Below are positions 43,487 to 51,891 of a stretch of DNA of 64,000 bases, one piece after another. Both the position numbers and the translations under genes were made by a program. This stretch comes from Halobacillus litoralis (GTDB lineage Bacteria > Bacillota > Bacilli > Bacillales > Halobacillaceae). The notes below the pieces were generated by a model, which saw only the letters and a program-made list of their open reading frames with translations, was not told the origin of the DNA and did no database searches. The DNA lies in contig NZ_WMEW01000006.1 in NCBI RefSeq assembly GCF_009856355.1, positions 1-64,000 of the forward strand. Reading direction: 5' to 3'. The first letter of the stretch is position 1. Every line of letters starts with the position of its first letter.

Positions 43487-43748
43487 AAGTTGTAGAAAGT
43501 ACTTGTCATTTAGTTGATTCGCCTATAGCTCATAGGGGTTATCACGTTCCGCATATCGGTGGATGCTTTCCGCAGGCACGGCCTCAGCTGACTTTGAAAG
43601 AAAGCACGCCTGCCCAAGTGGATCTTCGACTCGTGCTGTTCCCGCAGGCTTCATCCCCCAATGCTCCTCGTGATATCAGAAACCAATGAAAAAATAAGCG
43701 TTCAAAAGGAGTTGATCATTTAAAAATGGGAGGGTTTCTCTACCAACC
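43487..43748 (+). mobile_element. Terminator-associated element, copy D (decayed, about 260 bp)
   Basis: It begins AGTTGTAGAAA, carries a well-preserved core (43541-43679: CGGTGGATGCTTTCCGCAGG, GCCTGCCCAAGTGGATCTTC, CTCGTGCTGTTCCCGCAGG, ATGCTCCTCGTGAT) and ends GGGTTTCTCTACCAAC, the family right end. The central 200 bases present in copies B and C are missing. Confidence 0.7.
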
Positions 43749-43783
43749 AAAAACTGCCGGCCCTTGGCCGGCAGTTCTTTTGA
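43749..43783 (-). terminator. Terminator of ppc and right flank of copy D
   Basis: AACTGCCGGCC pairs with GGCCGGCAGTT next to the ppc stop, with A-run and T-run on the sides. Confidence 0.85.
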
Positions 43784-46543
43784 TCAACCTGTATTTCGAA
43801 GACCGGCAGCAATCCCGCTGATGGTCAACAGTACTTCTGTTAGAATTTCATCGTTTGGATCTTCTTCCTTGCGGAGTTCTTTAATTAACTCCACCTGCAG
43901 GAAGTTCAACGGATCGACGTATGGGTTCCGCAGGCGTACGGATTCCTTGATCGTCGGCTGGTGATTCAACAGTTCATCGTCCCCGGTGATTCTAAGGAGG
44001 ATGTTTTTCGTACGTTCATATTCTTCAACCACTTCATTGAAGATACGCGTGCCCAGTTTTTCGTCCTGAACGAGCTGCGTATATTCACGAGCGGTTTGAA
44101 TATCCGCTTTCGTCAAGGCCATTTGCAGGTTATTGATGGTTGAACGGAAAAACGGCCAGTTTTCGTACATCTGCTGCAGCTGCTCCAGCTGTTGGCTGCC
44201 TTGATCGGCATAATGAGCAAGACCGCTTCCTGCAGCATACCAAGCAGGAAGAAGCTGACGGTTCTGTGTCCAGGCAAAGACCCACGGAATGGCACGGAGG
44301 TTCTCAAACTTGGAGCTGTCCTTACGCTTCATTGGTCGGGAACCGATATTCAGGCCGCTGATTTCCTGAAGCGGAGTGGCTTCATTGAAGTATGTTAGAA
44401 ATTCAGGATCGCCAAAGACAAGATCCTGGTATTTCTTCAGAGACACTTCGGAAATCTCTTCAATCGCCTGTTCCCATGTGTCTTCACGGTGATGCCCCTG
44501 CTCGGATTCCTTCGAAACATTCGCAGCTCCTTCTACAAGAGTGGAGGCTGCCTGCTCCAGGCTCCGATAAGCAATATCACGCAGAAGGTAGCGGGAAGAC
44601 AGCACTTCGCCCTGTTCAGTGATTTTTACGCCTTCACCAAGGGTTTCGGCTGGTTGAGACAACAGACTGCGGTTCAATGGTCCGCCCCCGCGTCCGAGAG
44701 AGCCGCCGCGCCCGTGGAAGAACTTGAGACCGATACCATAATCCTCAGCCATTTCACGGATTTCCTGCTGTGCTTTGTATAAGCGCCAGTTGGCCGTAAG
44801 TGTTCCTCCATCTTTACTGCCGTCGGAATATCCGAGCATAATTTCCTGGGAGCTGCCGCGCATTTCTAAATGACGGCTGTAGATATCCATATCAAATACT
44901 GTTTTTAATATCTCAGGTCCTGCGACCAGATCATCGACGGTTTCCAACAGCGGGGCAACGTTGATGTTGCTTTCCACAGTACCGTCGGCGTGAAGCCTGT
45001 AGATTCCAGCCTCTTTAGCAAGCACAAGGACTTCAAGAAGGTCACTGGCTGCCTCTGTATGACTGATCAAGTAGACTTCAATGGAGCGCTTTCCGAACTC
45101 CAGGTGAGCATTGCGGATCATTTGGAAAACGGTCAGCATCTGCTGGGTGGATTCCGAATAATCCTCATTCAGCAGGGAAATCGGACGTGGATCTTTCAAT
45201 ACATCCTGAAGGACAGTGAGCTTCTTCTCTTCAGGCAGGGCGGAATAGTCTTCTTCAATTCCGACTTTACGAAGCAGTTCGGTGACGGCAGCTTCATGTT
45301 CCCCGCTGTGGTTACGGATGTCGAGGGTAGCGAGGTGGAAGCCGAACATTTCAACCTGACGGATCAGCTTTCTCAATTTTTTCAGTTCCCCGCGGTTCGG
45401 CTGGTGGGTCTGAGCGCTGTCCCTTATAAGGTGAAGGTCTTCCAGAAGCTCATCGGCGTCTTTATATCCGATGTCTGACTTTCCTACCTGACGCAGACGT
45501 TCCAGGATAATAGCAAATTTCCGGCGGTAGATCTCGCGGTCATCCCGCCATCTTTTTTCTTCAGACAGAAGAGGCTCCTGCTCATCAATGGACTGCTTCA
45601 GTTCATCTGTAACAGTCACTTGAGTAGAGGAGTGGCTGAAACGTTTCATCAGCTCAACAAGGACCTGGTCATATTTTTTCAGGGCCAGCTGGCGCTGTTT
45701 TTCGAGCGTTTCCCAAGTGATTTCAGGAGTTACGTTCGGGTTTCCGTCACGGTCTCCACCGATCCAGGATCCGAATTTAAGGAAATTCGGCACGTCCCAG
45801 TCTTCACCAGGGAAATGATCCTCCAGGCGGTTTTCAAGCTCCTGGTGGATATCTGGAAGCACATCAAATAACGTCTGGTCGAAGTAGTATAATCCATTAC
45901 GCACTTCGTCCATAACGGTCGGCTTGCGTTCACGCAGTTCATCGGTCTGCCATAGGACCGTCACTTCGTTCTGCAGGCTGTCCTGCAGGCTTTCACGTTC
46001 CCCTTTAGTCAGCTGTGGATGATCAAGCTTTTGAAGAATAGCTGCGATTCGTTTCTGGATTTCAAGGACGGTCCGCTTCGTCGCTTCCGTCGGGTGTGCG
46101 GTAATGATTAATTCCAGAGAAAGATCATGAAGCACATCCTGGATCAATTCCTTGGAAAAGTTATTATTTTTCAAATTGACGACGGCACTTTCTAATGAAA
46201 AAGGCTGGGCACCGTGGTCTTCGCGGAGCTGATATTCTCGTCTTCTGCGGATTCTGTGGTTCTGCTCTGCGATATTTACGAGGTGGAAATAGATAGAAAA
46301 GGCGCGGATGACTTGGGAGCGCATCGGCGGCTCGAGACTCTGGATTTCCTGCTTCAGCTGTTTATAAGTCTGCTGATCCGGTGTTTGTCGTAAATCCTTT
46401 GTTAATTGGCGGATGGTTTCTACTTTATTCAATAACTCCTCACCGCCGTGATGGACGAGAATGTTTCCAAGCATCTGTCCAAGGGAACGGATATCTCTCC
46501 TGAGGGGAGTCGTATGGTCGTTTGTAGTGTTAAGCGTTGTCAC
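43784..46543 (-). CDS. ppc: Phosphoenolpyruvate carboxylase
   Basis: This 919-residue enzyme carries the catalytic His motif LIITAHPTEATKRT at about residue 150. The second active-site block is FFHGRGGSLGRGGGP, and the bicarbonate/PEP loop region is MLGYSDGSKDGG. The C-terminus, ISGIAAGLRNTG, is the conserved end where aspartate inhibits. It makes oxaloacetate from PEP, so it feeds 2-oxoglutarate and hence glutamate and proline. Bacillus subtilis uses pyruvate carboxylase instead, whereas halophilic Bacillaceae often have ppc. AGGAAGG precedes the ATG. Confidence 0.97.
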   Translation of the reverse strand: MTTLNTTNDHTTPLRRDIRSLGQMLGNILVHHGGEELLNKVETIRQLTKDLRQTPDQQTYKQLKQEIQSLEPPMRSQVIRAFSIYFHLVNIAEQNHRIRRRREYQLREDHGAQPFSLESAVVNLKNNNFSKELIQDVLHDLSLELIITAHPTEATKRTVLEIQKRIAAILQKLDHPQLTKGERESLQDSLQNEVTVLWQTDELRERKPTVMDEVRNGLYYFDQTLFDVLPDIHQELENRLEDHFPGEDWDVPNFLKFGSWIGGDRDGNPNVTPEITWETLEKQRQLALKKYDQVLVELMKRFSHSSTQVTVTDELKQSIDEQEPLLSEEKRWRDDREIYRRKFAIILERLRQVGKSDIGYKDADELLEDLHLIRDSAQTHQPNRGELKKLRKLIRQVEMFGFHLATLDIRNHSGEHEAAVTELLRKVGIEEDYSALPEEKKLTVLQDVLKDPRPISLLNEDYSESTQQMLTVFQMIRNAHLEFGKRSIEVYLISHTEAASDLLEVLVLAKEAGIYRLHADGTVESNINVAPLLETVDDLVAGPEILKTVFDMDIYSRHLEMRGSSQEIMLGYSDGSKDGGTLTANWRLYKAQQEIREMAEDYGIGLKFFHGRGGSLGRGGGPLNRSLLSQPAETLGEGVKITEQGEVLSSRYLLRDIAYRSLEQAASTLVEGAANVSKESEQGHHREDTWEQAIEEISEVSLKKYQDLVFGDPEFLTYFNEATPLQEISGLNIGSRPMKRKDSSKFENLRAIPWVFAWTQNRQLLPAWYAAGSGLAHYADQGSQQLEQLQQMYENWPFFRSTINNLQMALTKADIQTAREYTQLVQDEKLGTRIFNEVVEEYERTKNILLRITGDDELLNHQPTIKESVRLRNPYVDPLNFLQVELIKELRKEEDPNDEILTEVLLTISGIAAGLRNTG

Positions 46544-46593
46544 AATTTCACCTTCCTGTCAGATCTGTAAAATGGATAGTATTGTGCTTCATA

Positions 46594-46621
46594 ATATTAT
46601 CAGAATTATTTGTATAGTCAA
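46594..46621 (-). promoter_or_regulatory. Promoter of ppc
   Basis: On the minus strand TTGACT (46616-46621), 16 bases, TAATAT (46594-46599), about 50-80 bases before the start codon. Confidence 0.65.
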
Positions 46622-46701
46622 ATGTTCAGCATTGATCAGGGCTTTAAAAAAGGTACAGCCAAAACGTGGTGGTGGTTTACAAAGTGTGCTTGAAACAGTT
46701 A

Positions 46702-46715
46702 TGTAAGCGCTCACG
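46702..46715. promoter_or_regulatory. cre-like site upstream of ppc
   Basis: TGTAAGCGCTCACG fits 12 of 14 cre positions. It lies about 80 bases upstream of the ppc -35 box and may link ppc to carbon supply. Confidence 0.4.
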
Positions 46716-46799
46716 TTCAGAGGAGATGAAGCCCACCCATATTTATTTTAAATTTTTTCTCAACAGAAAACAAAGGTAGGAATGATATGGTAACACCTA

Positions 46800-47294
46800 T
46801 CAATTTTTCCATTCGCTTTTATGGAGAATCATCTCCAAAGTATTCCATCGATCTCCGCCTGTAATTTCCTTCGTTCGACCCGGTTCTTTTAATGAAAATC
46901 CTGTTTTTTCATATAACCGGATCGCCGGGGTGTTGAAAGGGAAGACACCTAAAGTAACCGTCTTCAGATCAAGTTCATCAAAGGCGTACGTGATGGTTTC
47001 ACGGAGCATCTGCCCGGCTATCTTTTTTCCGCGGTGCTCGGGGGAGGTGATCACCCGGCCGATTCTTCCTGTTGTACAACGTTCGATCCGACCGATGGAA
47101 ATATGACCGGCAGGACTGTCCTCCCATACGGCTGTGAACGAATGACGGTCTTTCTCATTCAAGTAATCCTCCCACTGTTTTATGCTGAGAGGGTACTTAA
47201 ACCCGGATCCGCTCCACTGTTTCAATTCCTCCTTTGATCCGATCCATTGGTTCACTGCATCAAAATCATCCAATCGCGCCCACCTTACCTTCAC
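46800..47294 (-). CDS. GNAT family acetyltransferase
   Basis: This protein of about 164 residues starts at GTG after AAAGGAGG. GNAT motif A is visible as RIGRVITSPEHRGKKIAGQM, which binds acetyl-CoA, followed by VTLGVFPFNTPAIRLYEKTGF (motif B). It resembles RimJ/RimL-type enzymes. The substrate is unknown. Confidence 0.85.
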   Translation of the reverse strand: MKVRWARLDDFDAVNQWIGSKEELKQWSGSGFKYPLSIKQWEDYLNEKDRHSFTAVWEDSPAGHISIGRIERCTTGRIGRVITSPEHRGKKIAGQMLRETITYAFDELDLKTVTLGVFPFNTPAIRLYEKTGFSLKEPGRTKEITGGDRWNTLEMILHKSEWKN

Positions 47295-47471
47295 AAGAAA
47301 ACCTCCTTTATATTCAGAAGCTATCACTGGTTGAATCATGGAGCAAGGATTCAGACGTTTTCCATTAGAATGACTGATCTGCTTTAAAGTGGTAACCGAT
47401 CGTTTATTTATATTACAGAACAGCAGGTGGTAAACTATATACGGCTAAGTCATTGTTGAGGAGGGAATCAG

Positions 47472-48953
47472 ATGGCAGATCAAGAAGGGAACAACGAAGA
47501 AGTCATCGATGAAGCCTTAGGGGAAAAAGAAATCCAGCGACTGGAGTTCCATGGCGGTGTATTTACTGCAACGGTGCCATTGGTGTTCTTTATCGTATGG
47601 GCGGTTGTCCTAAGTGTGGCAGGGCTCGTAACAGAGCAGGGTCTTGTTTTAGGGATTGTGATCGGCATCGGACTCGGGCTGTTTTTAACAAAATCCAAGT
47701 GGTCGGATTATGCGCAGAGCCTGATTACCGGAATGGCTCAGCCTGTAGGCATCGTATCGATCATCGCCTGGTTCTGGGCTGGTATGTTTGCGAATATGCT
47801 GTCAGCTGGAGGGCTGGTGGATGGCCTGATCTGGTTTGGATTCCAAACCGGCCTGGAAGGCGGAGCCTTTGTCGGCATTACGTTTTTGCTTGCCGGTTTA
47901 TTTTCGACGGCTGTCGGTACCGGCTACGGGACTGTAGCGACGTTCGGCGTACTTATGTATCCGGCCGGTGTGATTTTAGGTGCAGATCCTGTTCTGCTCG
48001 TAGCAGCAATTTTAAGTGGAGCGGTCTTCGGGGACAACCTTGCCCCTGTTTCTGATACAACAATCGTTTCTGCTACGACACAGGAAGCGGATGTGCCGGG
48101 GGTTGTTCGTTCCCGTTTTAAATACTCGATGGCGGCGGCTGTTCCGGCGCTGATTTTGTTCATCGTCTTCGGAGGAGGCGGCGAACAGGGAAGTCAGCAG
48201 GTGATCAATGATCTGCAGAGTCAAGTGTCTCCTGGCGGGCTGTTGATGCTGGTGCCCTTTGTACTAGTCCTTGTATTGGCGCTGACAGGCCAGCATCTTC
48301 TGACGTCCTTATCATGGGGAATTCTCGCTTCTGTTGTTTTCATCTATTTGAGTGGAATTTCTCTTAAAGAAGTTCTGTACATTCATTTTAATGAAGCAGG
48401 TGATCCTGTCATTGAAGGGGCCCTTATCGATGGGATCAGCGGGTACTTCAATATGGCTGTATTAATTTTATTCATTCTTGCGGCGGCATACATGCTTGAA
48501 GTAGGTGGAACGATGGAAGTGATCAAAAACTTCTTTCTCCGGATCATTAATGGCGTCGTCCGCAGAGCAGAACTGGCTGTCTTTGGTATTGTAGCCTTTT
48601 TAAATGTTTTCATCACGATTAACACAGCGGCCGAAATTGCAGCGGCTCCCTTTGTAAGAAAAATCGGCGGGGAATTGAATATTCACCCCTACCGTCGTGC
48701 GAACTTCCTGGATACAGTGACTTCCTCTCTGGGATATATTTTCCCTTGGAGCGGTGGTGTTCTGCTCGCCTGGGCAACGGTTCAGGGAGCGGCGGATAAG
48801 TATGACTTCCTGCCTGTTGTTTCGCCTGGAGAGGTTTTCCCGTTTGTCTTTCAGGGCTGGCTTCTGCTTCTTGTTATGCTGATTGCTGCATGGACAGGCT
48901 GGGGCCTCCGTTACACCGGGAAAAATGGGGAAGAATTGAAGCCTGAAAAATAA
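47472..48953 (+). CDS. NhaC family Na+/H+ antiporter
   Basis: This 493-residue protein has a charged N-terminus of 30 residues and about 12 helices. The NhaC signature SGAVFGDNLAPVSDTTIVSA is at about residue 180, after TAVGTGYGTVATFGVL. The C-terminal half has NVFITINTAAEIAAAPFVRK and a SSLGYIFPWSGGVLLAW stretch. It probably exports Na+ in exchange for protons, or is a malate/lactate-type NhaC relative. AGGAGGGA precedes the ATG. Confidence 0.9.
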   Translation: MADQEGNNEEVIDEALGEKEIQRLEFHGGVFTATVPLVFFIVWAVVLSVAGLVTEQGLVLGIVIGIGLGLFLTKSKWSDYAQSLITGMAQPVGIVSIIAWFWAGMFANMLSAGGLVDGLIWFGFQTGLEGGAFVGITFLLAGLFSTAVGTGYGTVATFGVLMYPAGVILGADPVLLVAAILSGAVFGDNLAPVSDTTIVSATTQEADVPGVVRSRFKYSMAAAVPALILFIVFGGGGEQGSQQVINDLQSQVSPGGLLMLVPFVLVLVLALTGQHLLTSLSWGILASVVFIYLSGISLKEVLYIHFNEAGDPVIEGALIDGISGYFNMAVLILFILAAAYMLEVGGTMEVIKNFFLRIINGVVRRAELAVFGIVAFLNVFITINTAAEIAAAPFVRKIGGELNIHPYRRANFLDTVTSSLGYIFPWSGGVLLAWATVQGAADKYDFLPVVSPGEVFPFVFQGWLLLLVMLIAAWTGWGLRYTGKNGEELKPEK

Positions 48954-49003
48954 ATCCTGGGATCGTAAACATGGGAAAGGACCAAGTGTTATTCCCACAG
49001 ATT

Positions 49004-49036
49004 AAAAAAGGCGCAGAGATTTACCACTGCGCCTTT
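49004..49036. repeat. Left terminator-like direct repeat flanking copy B
   Basis: GGCGCAG pairs with CTGCGCC around AGATTTACCA. It repeats in direct orientation the terminator at 49551-49587 with one loop difference. It may also terminate the NhaC gene now. Confidence 0.8.
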
Positions 49037-49038
49037 TC

Positions 49039-49550
49039 GGCTGTAGAAAAAGCCTGTGTTAACCAGTTAGAGTTGTCCATTTGTCGTGTAAAGAGTCACA
49101 TTCCGCTTGTGGGTGGATGAATGCCGCGGGCACGCCCTCCGCTGACTTGGCCAGGGAGACCGCCTGCCCAAGTCGATCTTCGGCCCGTGCTGTTCCCGCA
49201 GGCATCACCACCGAACGCTCCTCGTGCCGACGTTAGAGTATATAGGAGAGACTGTGCACGAAGCAGGTTCGCAGATTTTAAAGAACGGCATGGGCGCCGC
49301 TGGTGCCGCCTGCGTGGAAAAGAAAAAGGGAAAGTACAGGCGCTGATGACGGCAGTCTTTTTCGATTTTAAAGAATCCCCAAGGAGCGGCCGCCCCTTCC
49401 ACTCCTGCGGAAGAACGAGTGGGCCGGGATCACCGAGCGTGGGTTTTGCGAGGAAGCTCGGGCGCTCGTCCGCGGAAAGGGAAGGGGCTTTCGCTTCTGA
49501 GGGTAAGAATGAAAAAAGCTTGTAAAGAAACAGGGGTTTCTCTCCAAGCT
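49039..49550 (+). mobile_element. Terminator-associated element, copy B (about 510 bp)
   Basis: It starts GGCTGTAGAAAAAGCC and ends with the hairpin AGCTTGTAAAGAAAC with GTTTCTCTCCAAGCT. It contains the full core (49101-49236), GCAGGTTCGCAGATT, CAGGCGCTGATGACGG and a 3' block with GAGCGTGGGTTTTG, GGAAGCTCGGGCGCTCGTC and GGAAAGGGAAGGGGC. It is about 80 per cent identical by eye to copy C. The open frames inside are not conserved in frame between copies. Confidence 0.85.
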
Positions 49551-49587
49551 GAAAGGCGCAGAGATTTACCTCTGCGCCTTTTTTTCG
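49551..49587 (-). terminator. Terminator of the DinB gene and right flank of copy B
   Basis: AAAGGCGCAGA pairs with TCTGCGCCTTT and lies four bases from the minus-strand stop. Confidence 0.85.
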
Positions 49588-49590
49588 TGC

Positions 49591-50073
49591 TTATAAAGCT
49601 TCTACAGTTTCTTTCATTTGATCAAGGTGGCGAAGCTCATGCCATCCGATAAACTCTATCCACTGGATCAAGTCCATGTCACCGAATGCCGGGTGTGGAA
49701 AGACACGGTTTTTCAATGTTTCTTCATCTTTGTTATGAATCAGGAACAACGTGGCTTCCCGGGTCTTTTCTAAACCATCTTCTGCTTCAGCGATGGTTTG
49801 AAAGGCTCCTTTGGGACGAACGGACTCAGGGGCTTCCACCTTGTAGTCTCTCTCTGTTGTCCGGTGGATCGGTTTTTCCGAAGTCTGCTGTGTATCTCCC
49901 CGTTTAATCGCCTGCTTGATCTGGTAGACGACAAGCTGTTCCATTAAATACAGATGCTCCAGAATTTCAAGAACCGACCATTTTCCTTCCGCAGGCTTTA
50001 ACGATGCCTGTTCATCAGAGATCTCCCGGGCGTATTCCAGCAGCTGCTTTCTTTTTTCATCAAGACCATACAT
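49591..50073 (-). CDS. DinB family protein
   Basis: This 160-residue four-helix protein has WSVLEILEHLYLMEQ (first metal His) and IGWHELRHLDQMKE near the C-terminus (further His), the DinB/YfiT metal site. Members include thiol-dependent transferases and uncharacterised proteins. A GAGGAGG site precedes the ATG. The substrate is unknown. Confidence 0.85.
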   Translation of the reverse strand: MYGLDEKRKQLLEYAREISDEQASLKPAEGKWSVLEILEHLYLMEQLVVYQIKQAIKRGDTQQTSEKPIHRTTERDYKVEAPESVRPKGAFQTIAEAEDGLEKTREATLFLIHNKDEETLKNRVFPHPAFGDMDLIQWIEFIGWHELRHLDQMKETVEAL

Positions 50074-50259
50074 GAATAGGTCCTCCTCGTCATCAGGTTA
50101 TTTAAACATATCAAATAGAATTTTCATTCCCGCGGGGGGAGATGATGAAACCTTTCTCCCTTCGTAAACGTAAAATGATAGACAAAGGTTTCATAAATGG
50201 TCTAATTCATTCCAAGGTGTGGTATAGAATTATATCTTACATAAGAGGAGGAAGGTTAT

Positions 50260-50952
50260 ATGGCGGACTATTCCATTGAAGAATTTATCAGGCAGACGAA
50301 ACAGGATGATTCAGAGAATGATTACTTTGAGCTTGAAACCCAGCGTATTCTGGAGGTGAACCTGCTTGATCAGGTATGGGCAAAATCGGGAGCCATGATT
50401 TCCTATAACGGGAACATCAAGTTTGAGAGAGAAGGAATTCTGGAGCACGGCGTTGGGAAAATGTTCAAGAAAGCGTTGACCGGAGAAGGCAGTTCACTGA
50501 TGAAGGCGACCGGGCGCGGCCGTCTGTATCTCGCGGATCAAGGGAAAAAAATTACGATTTTCGACTTGGATAATGAAACGATAACAGTAAACGGCAACGA
50601 CCTTCTGGCTTTTGAACCGAGCATCGACTGGGATATCAAGCTGATGAAAAAAGTCGCCGGCATGGTTTCCGGAGGTCTGTTTAATGTAACCTTGAACGGC
50701 AGCGGCCGTGTCGCCATCACCTCCCACTATGAACCGCTCACCCTGCTCGTCCGTCCAGGGGAACCGGTCATTACAGATCCGCATGCAACGGTTGCCTGGT
50801 CCGGGCACTTAGAGCCGAATTTTAAGACGGATGTCAGCTTCAAGACGTTTATTGGTCGAGGCAGCGGGGAATCCATACAGATGCAGTTCGAAGGAGATGG
50901 ATTTGTCATCGTCCAGCCGTATGAGGAGATTTATACAACCGGCAGTCAGTAA
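50260..50952 (+). CDS. AIM24 family protein
   Basis: This 230-residue protein has the AIM24 fold pattern: LETQRILEVNLLDQVWAKSG, MISYNGNIKFERE, GRGRLYLADQGKKITIF and ITDPHATVAWSGHLEPNFKTD. AIM24 domains form a beta-helix-like trimer and occur in proteins linked to membranes and stress, without known enzyme activity. GGAGGAAGG precedes the ATG. Confidence 0.9.
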   Translation: MADYSIEEFIRQTKQDDSENDYFELETQRILEVNLLDQVWAKSGAMISYNGNIKFEREGILEHGVGKMFKKALTGEGSSLMKATGRGRLYLADQGKKITIFDLDNETITVNGNDLLAFEPSIDWDIKLMKKVAGMVSGGLFNVTLNGSGRVAITSHYEPLTLLVRPGEPVITDPHATVAWSGHLEPNFKTDVSFKTFIGRGSGESIQMQFEGDGFVIVQPYEEIYTTGSQ

Positions 50953-51094
50953 GTCATTTCTTTTGCGTGGACAGACATAGTCATGCTACAGTGTGAATAC
51001 AATAATGATACAAAAAAAGATCATTATTAATCCTTTACTTCGTTACTGAAACGTAGTAAGATGATAACCAACATTAAATAAATAACGGAAACTT

Positions 51095-51270
51095 CTTATC
51101 CAGAGAGGCGGAGGGACTGGCCCTTTGATGCCCGGCAACCATCGAATCAATCCAAGGATTGACGAGAACGGTGCCAATTCCTGTAGGATGGACACCATCC
51201 TAAAAGATGAGAGGATCGTACGGATTGATACGAACCCCTTTTCTTATGTGGATAAGAAAAGGGGTTCTTT
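51095..51270 (+). ncRNA. SAM-I (S-box) riboswitch with terminator, upstream of msrA
   Basis: The aptamer (51095-51211) has P1 CTTATC (51095-51100) pairing with GATGAG (51206-51211). It also has the conserved CAGAGAGGCGGAGGGACTGG, the kink-turn/pseudoknot segment CCCTTTGATGCCCGGCAACC, and GGTGCCAATTCCTG before the P4 stem. A perfect 15-base-pair expression hairpin follows (AACCCCTTTTCTTAT, 51233-51247 with 51252-51266). SAM binding should end transcription, so the downstream msrA rises when SAM or methionine is low. Confidence 0.95.
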
Positions 51271-51335
51271 GCATATCAGCAACCCCGTTAAGGCTCTCGA
51301 TAGAAGTTGCGTTAAAGGAAAGGGAAGATGTAGAT

Positions 51336-51809
51336 ATGGCAACAGCAATTTTCGGCGCAGGATGTTTTTGGGGAGTAGAAGCATTTTTTGAGAAATTCGA
51401 AGGGGTAACGGCAACAACCGTCGGTTACATCGGAGGACATCTCGAAAATCCTTCCTATGAAGAAGTGAAACAGGGAAATACCGGTCATGCGGAAGCCGTC
51501 CGCATCGAATACAATCCTGCTGTCATTACGTATGCCAAACTGGTCAATATCTTTTTTGAAGCTCACGACCCGACACAGGTAAACCGGCAGGGTATTGATG
51601 TAGGACATCAATACCGTTCAGTGATCTTCTATACAGATGCCAGCCAGAAGTACATTGCAGAAGAGAAAATCAAAGAATGGAGTGCCAAAGGCATCTTCAA
51701 GCGTTCGATCGCTACGCAGGTGGAAGAGGCGACATCCTTCTTCGAAGCGGAAGAGCATCACCAGAAATACATTCAAAAGCATGGGTCGGCCGCCTGCTCC
51801 ATCGGCTGA
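51336..51809 (+). CDS. msrA: Peptide methionine sulfoxide reductase A
   Basis: The protein has about 157 residues. The catalytic Cys sits in GAGCFWGVEAFFE. Further family blocks are YIGGHLENPSYEEVKQGNTG, HAEAVRIEYNP, FFEAHDPTQVNRQGIDVGHQ and YRSVIFYT. It reduces S-form methionine sulfoxide in proteins or free methionine. The start follows AAAGGAAAGGG. It is the only gene between the riboswitch and the next terminator. No msrB domain or gene is adjacent. Confidence 0.96.
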   Translation: MATAIFGAGCFWGVEAFFEKFEGVTATTVGYIGGHLENPSYEEVKQGNTGHAEAVRIEYNPAVITYAKLVNIFFEAHDPTQVNRQGIDVGHQYRSVIFYTDASQKYIAEEKIKEWSAKGIFKRSIATQVEEATSFFEAEEHHQKYIQKHGSAACSIG

Positions 51810-51810
51810 A

Positions 51811-51840
51811 AAAAAGCTCCTCATCGAGGGGCTTTTTTTA
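51811..51840 (+). terminator. Terminator of msrA
   Basis: AAAAAGCTCC pairs with GGGGCTTTTT, followed by further T. Confidence 0.8.
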
Positions 51841-51891
51841 TGGAGAAAAGTTCACTAGAATGAAGGAGGATAAAGGGAGGGGGAGCGTGCA

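Noticed and set aside
44990..45478. 162-residue plus-strand frame inside ppc
   Set aside because: Antisense shadow of the highly conserved ppc coding sequence.
49101..49236. CRISPR-like repeat from the recurring core sequence
   Set aside because: Copies are kilobases apart in separate intergenic regions, with no regular spacers and no cas genes.
49121..49525. 134-residue open frame inside element copy B, similar at its start to one at 63433-63861 in copy C
   Set aside because: The two frames agree for about 55 residues and then diverge by frameshifts, there is no ribosome site, and the copies at 29.8 and 43.5 kb cannot encode it. It is a by-product of the repeat.
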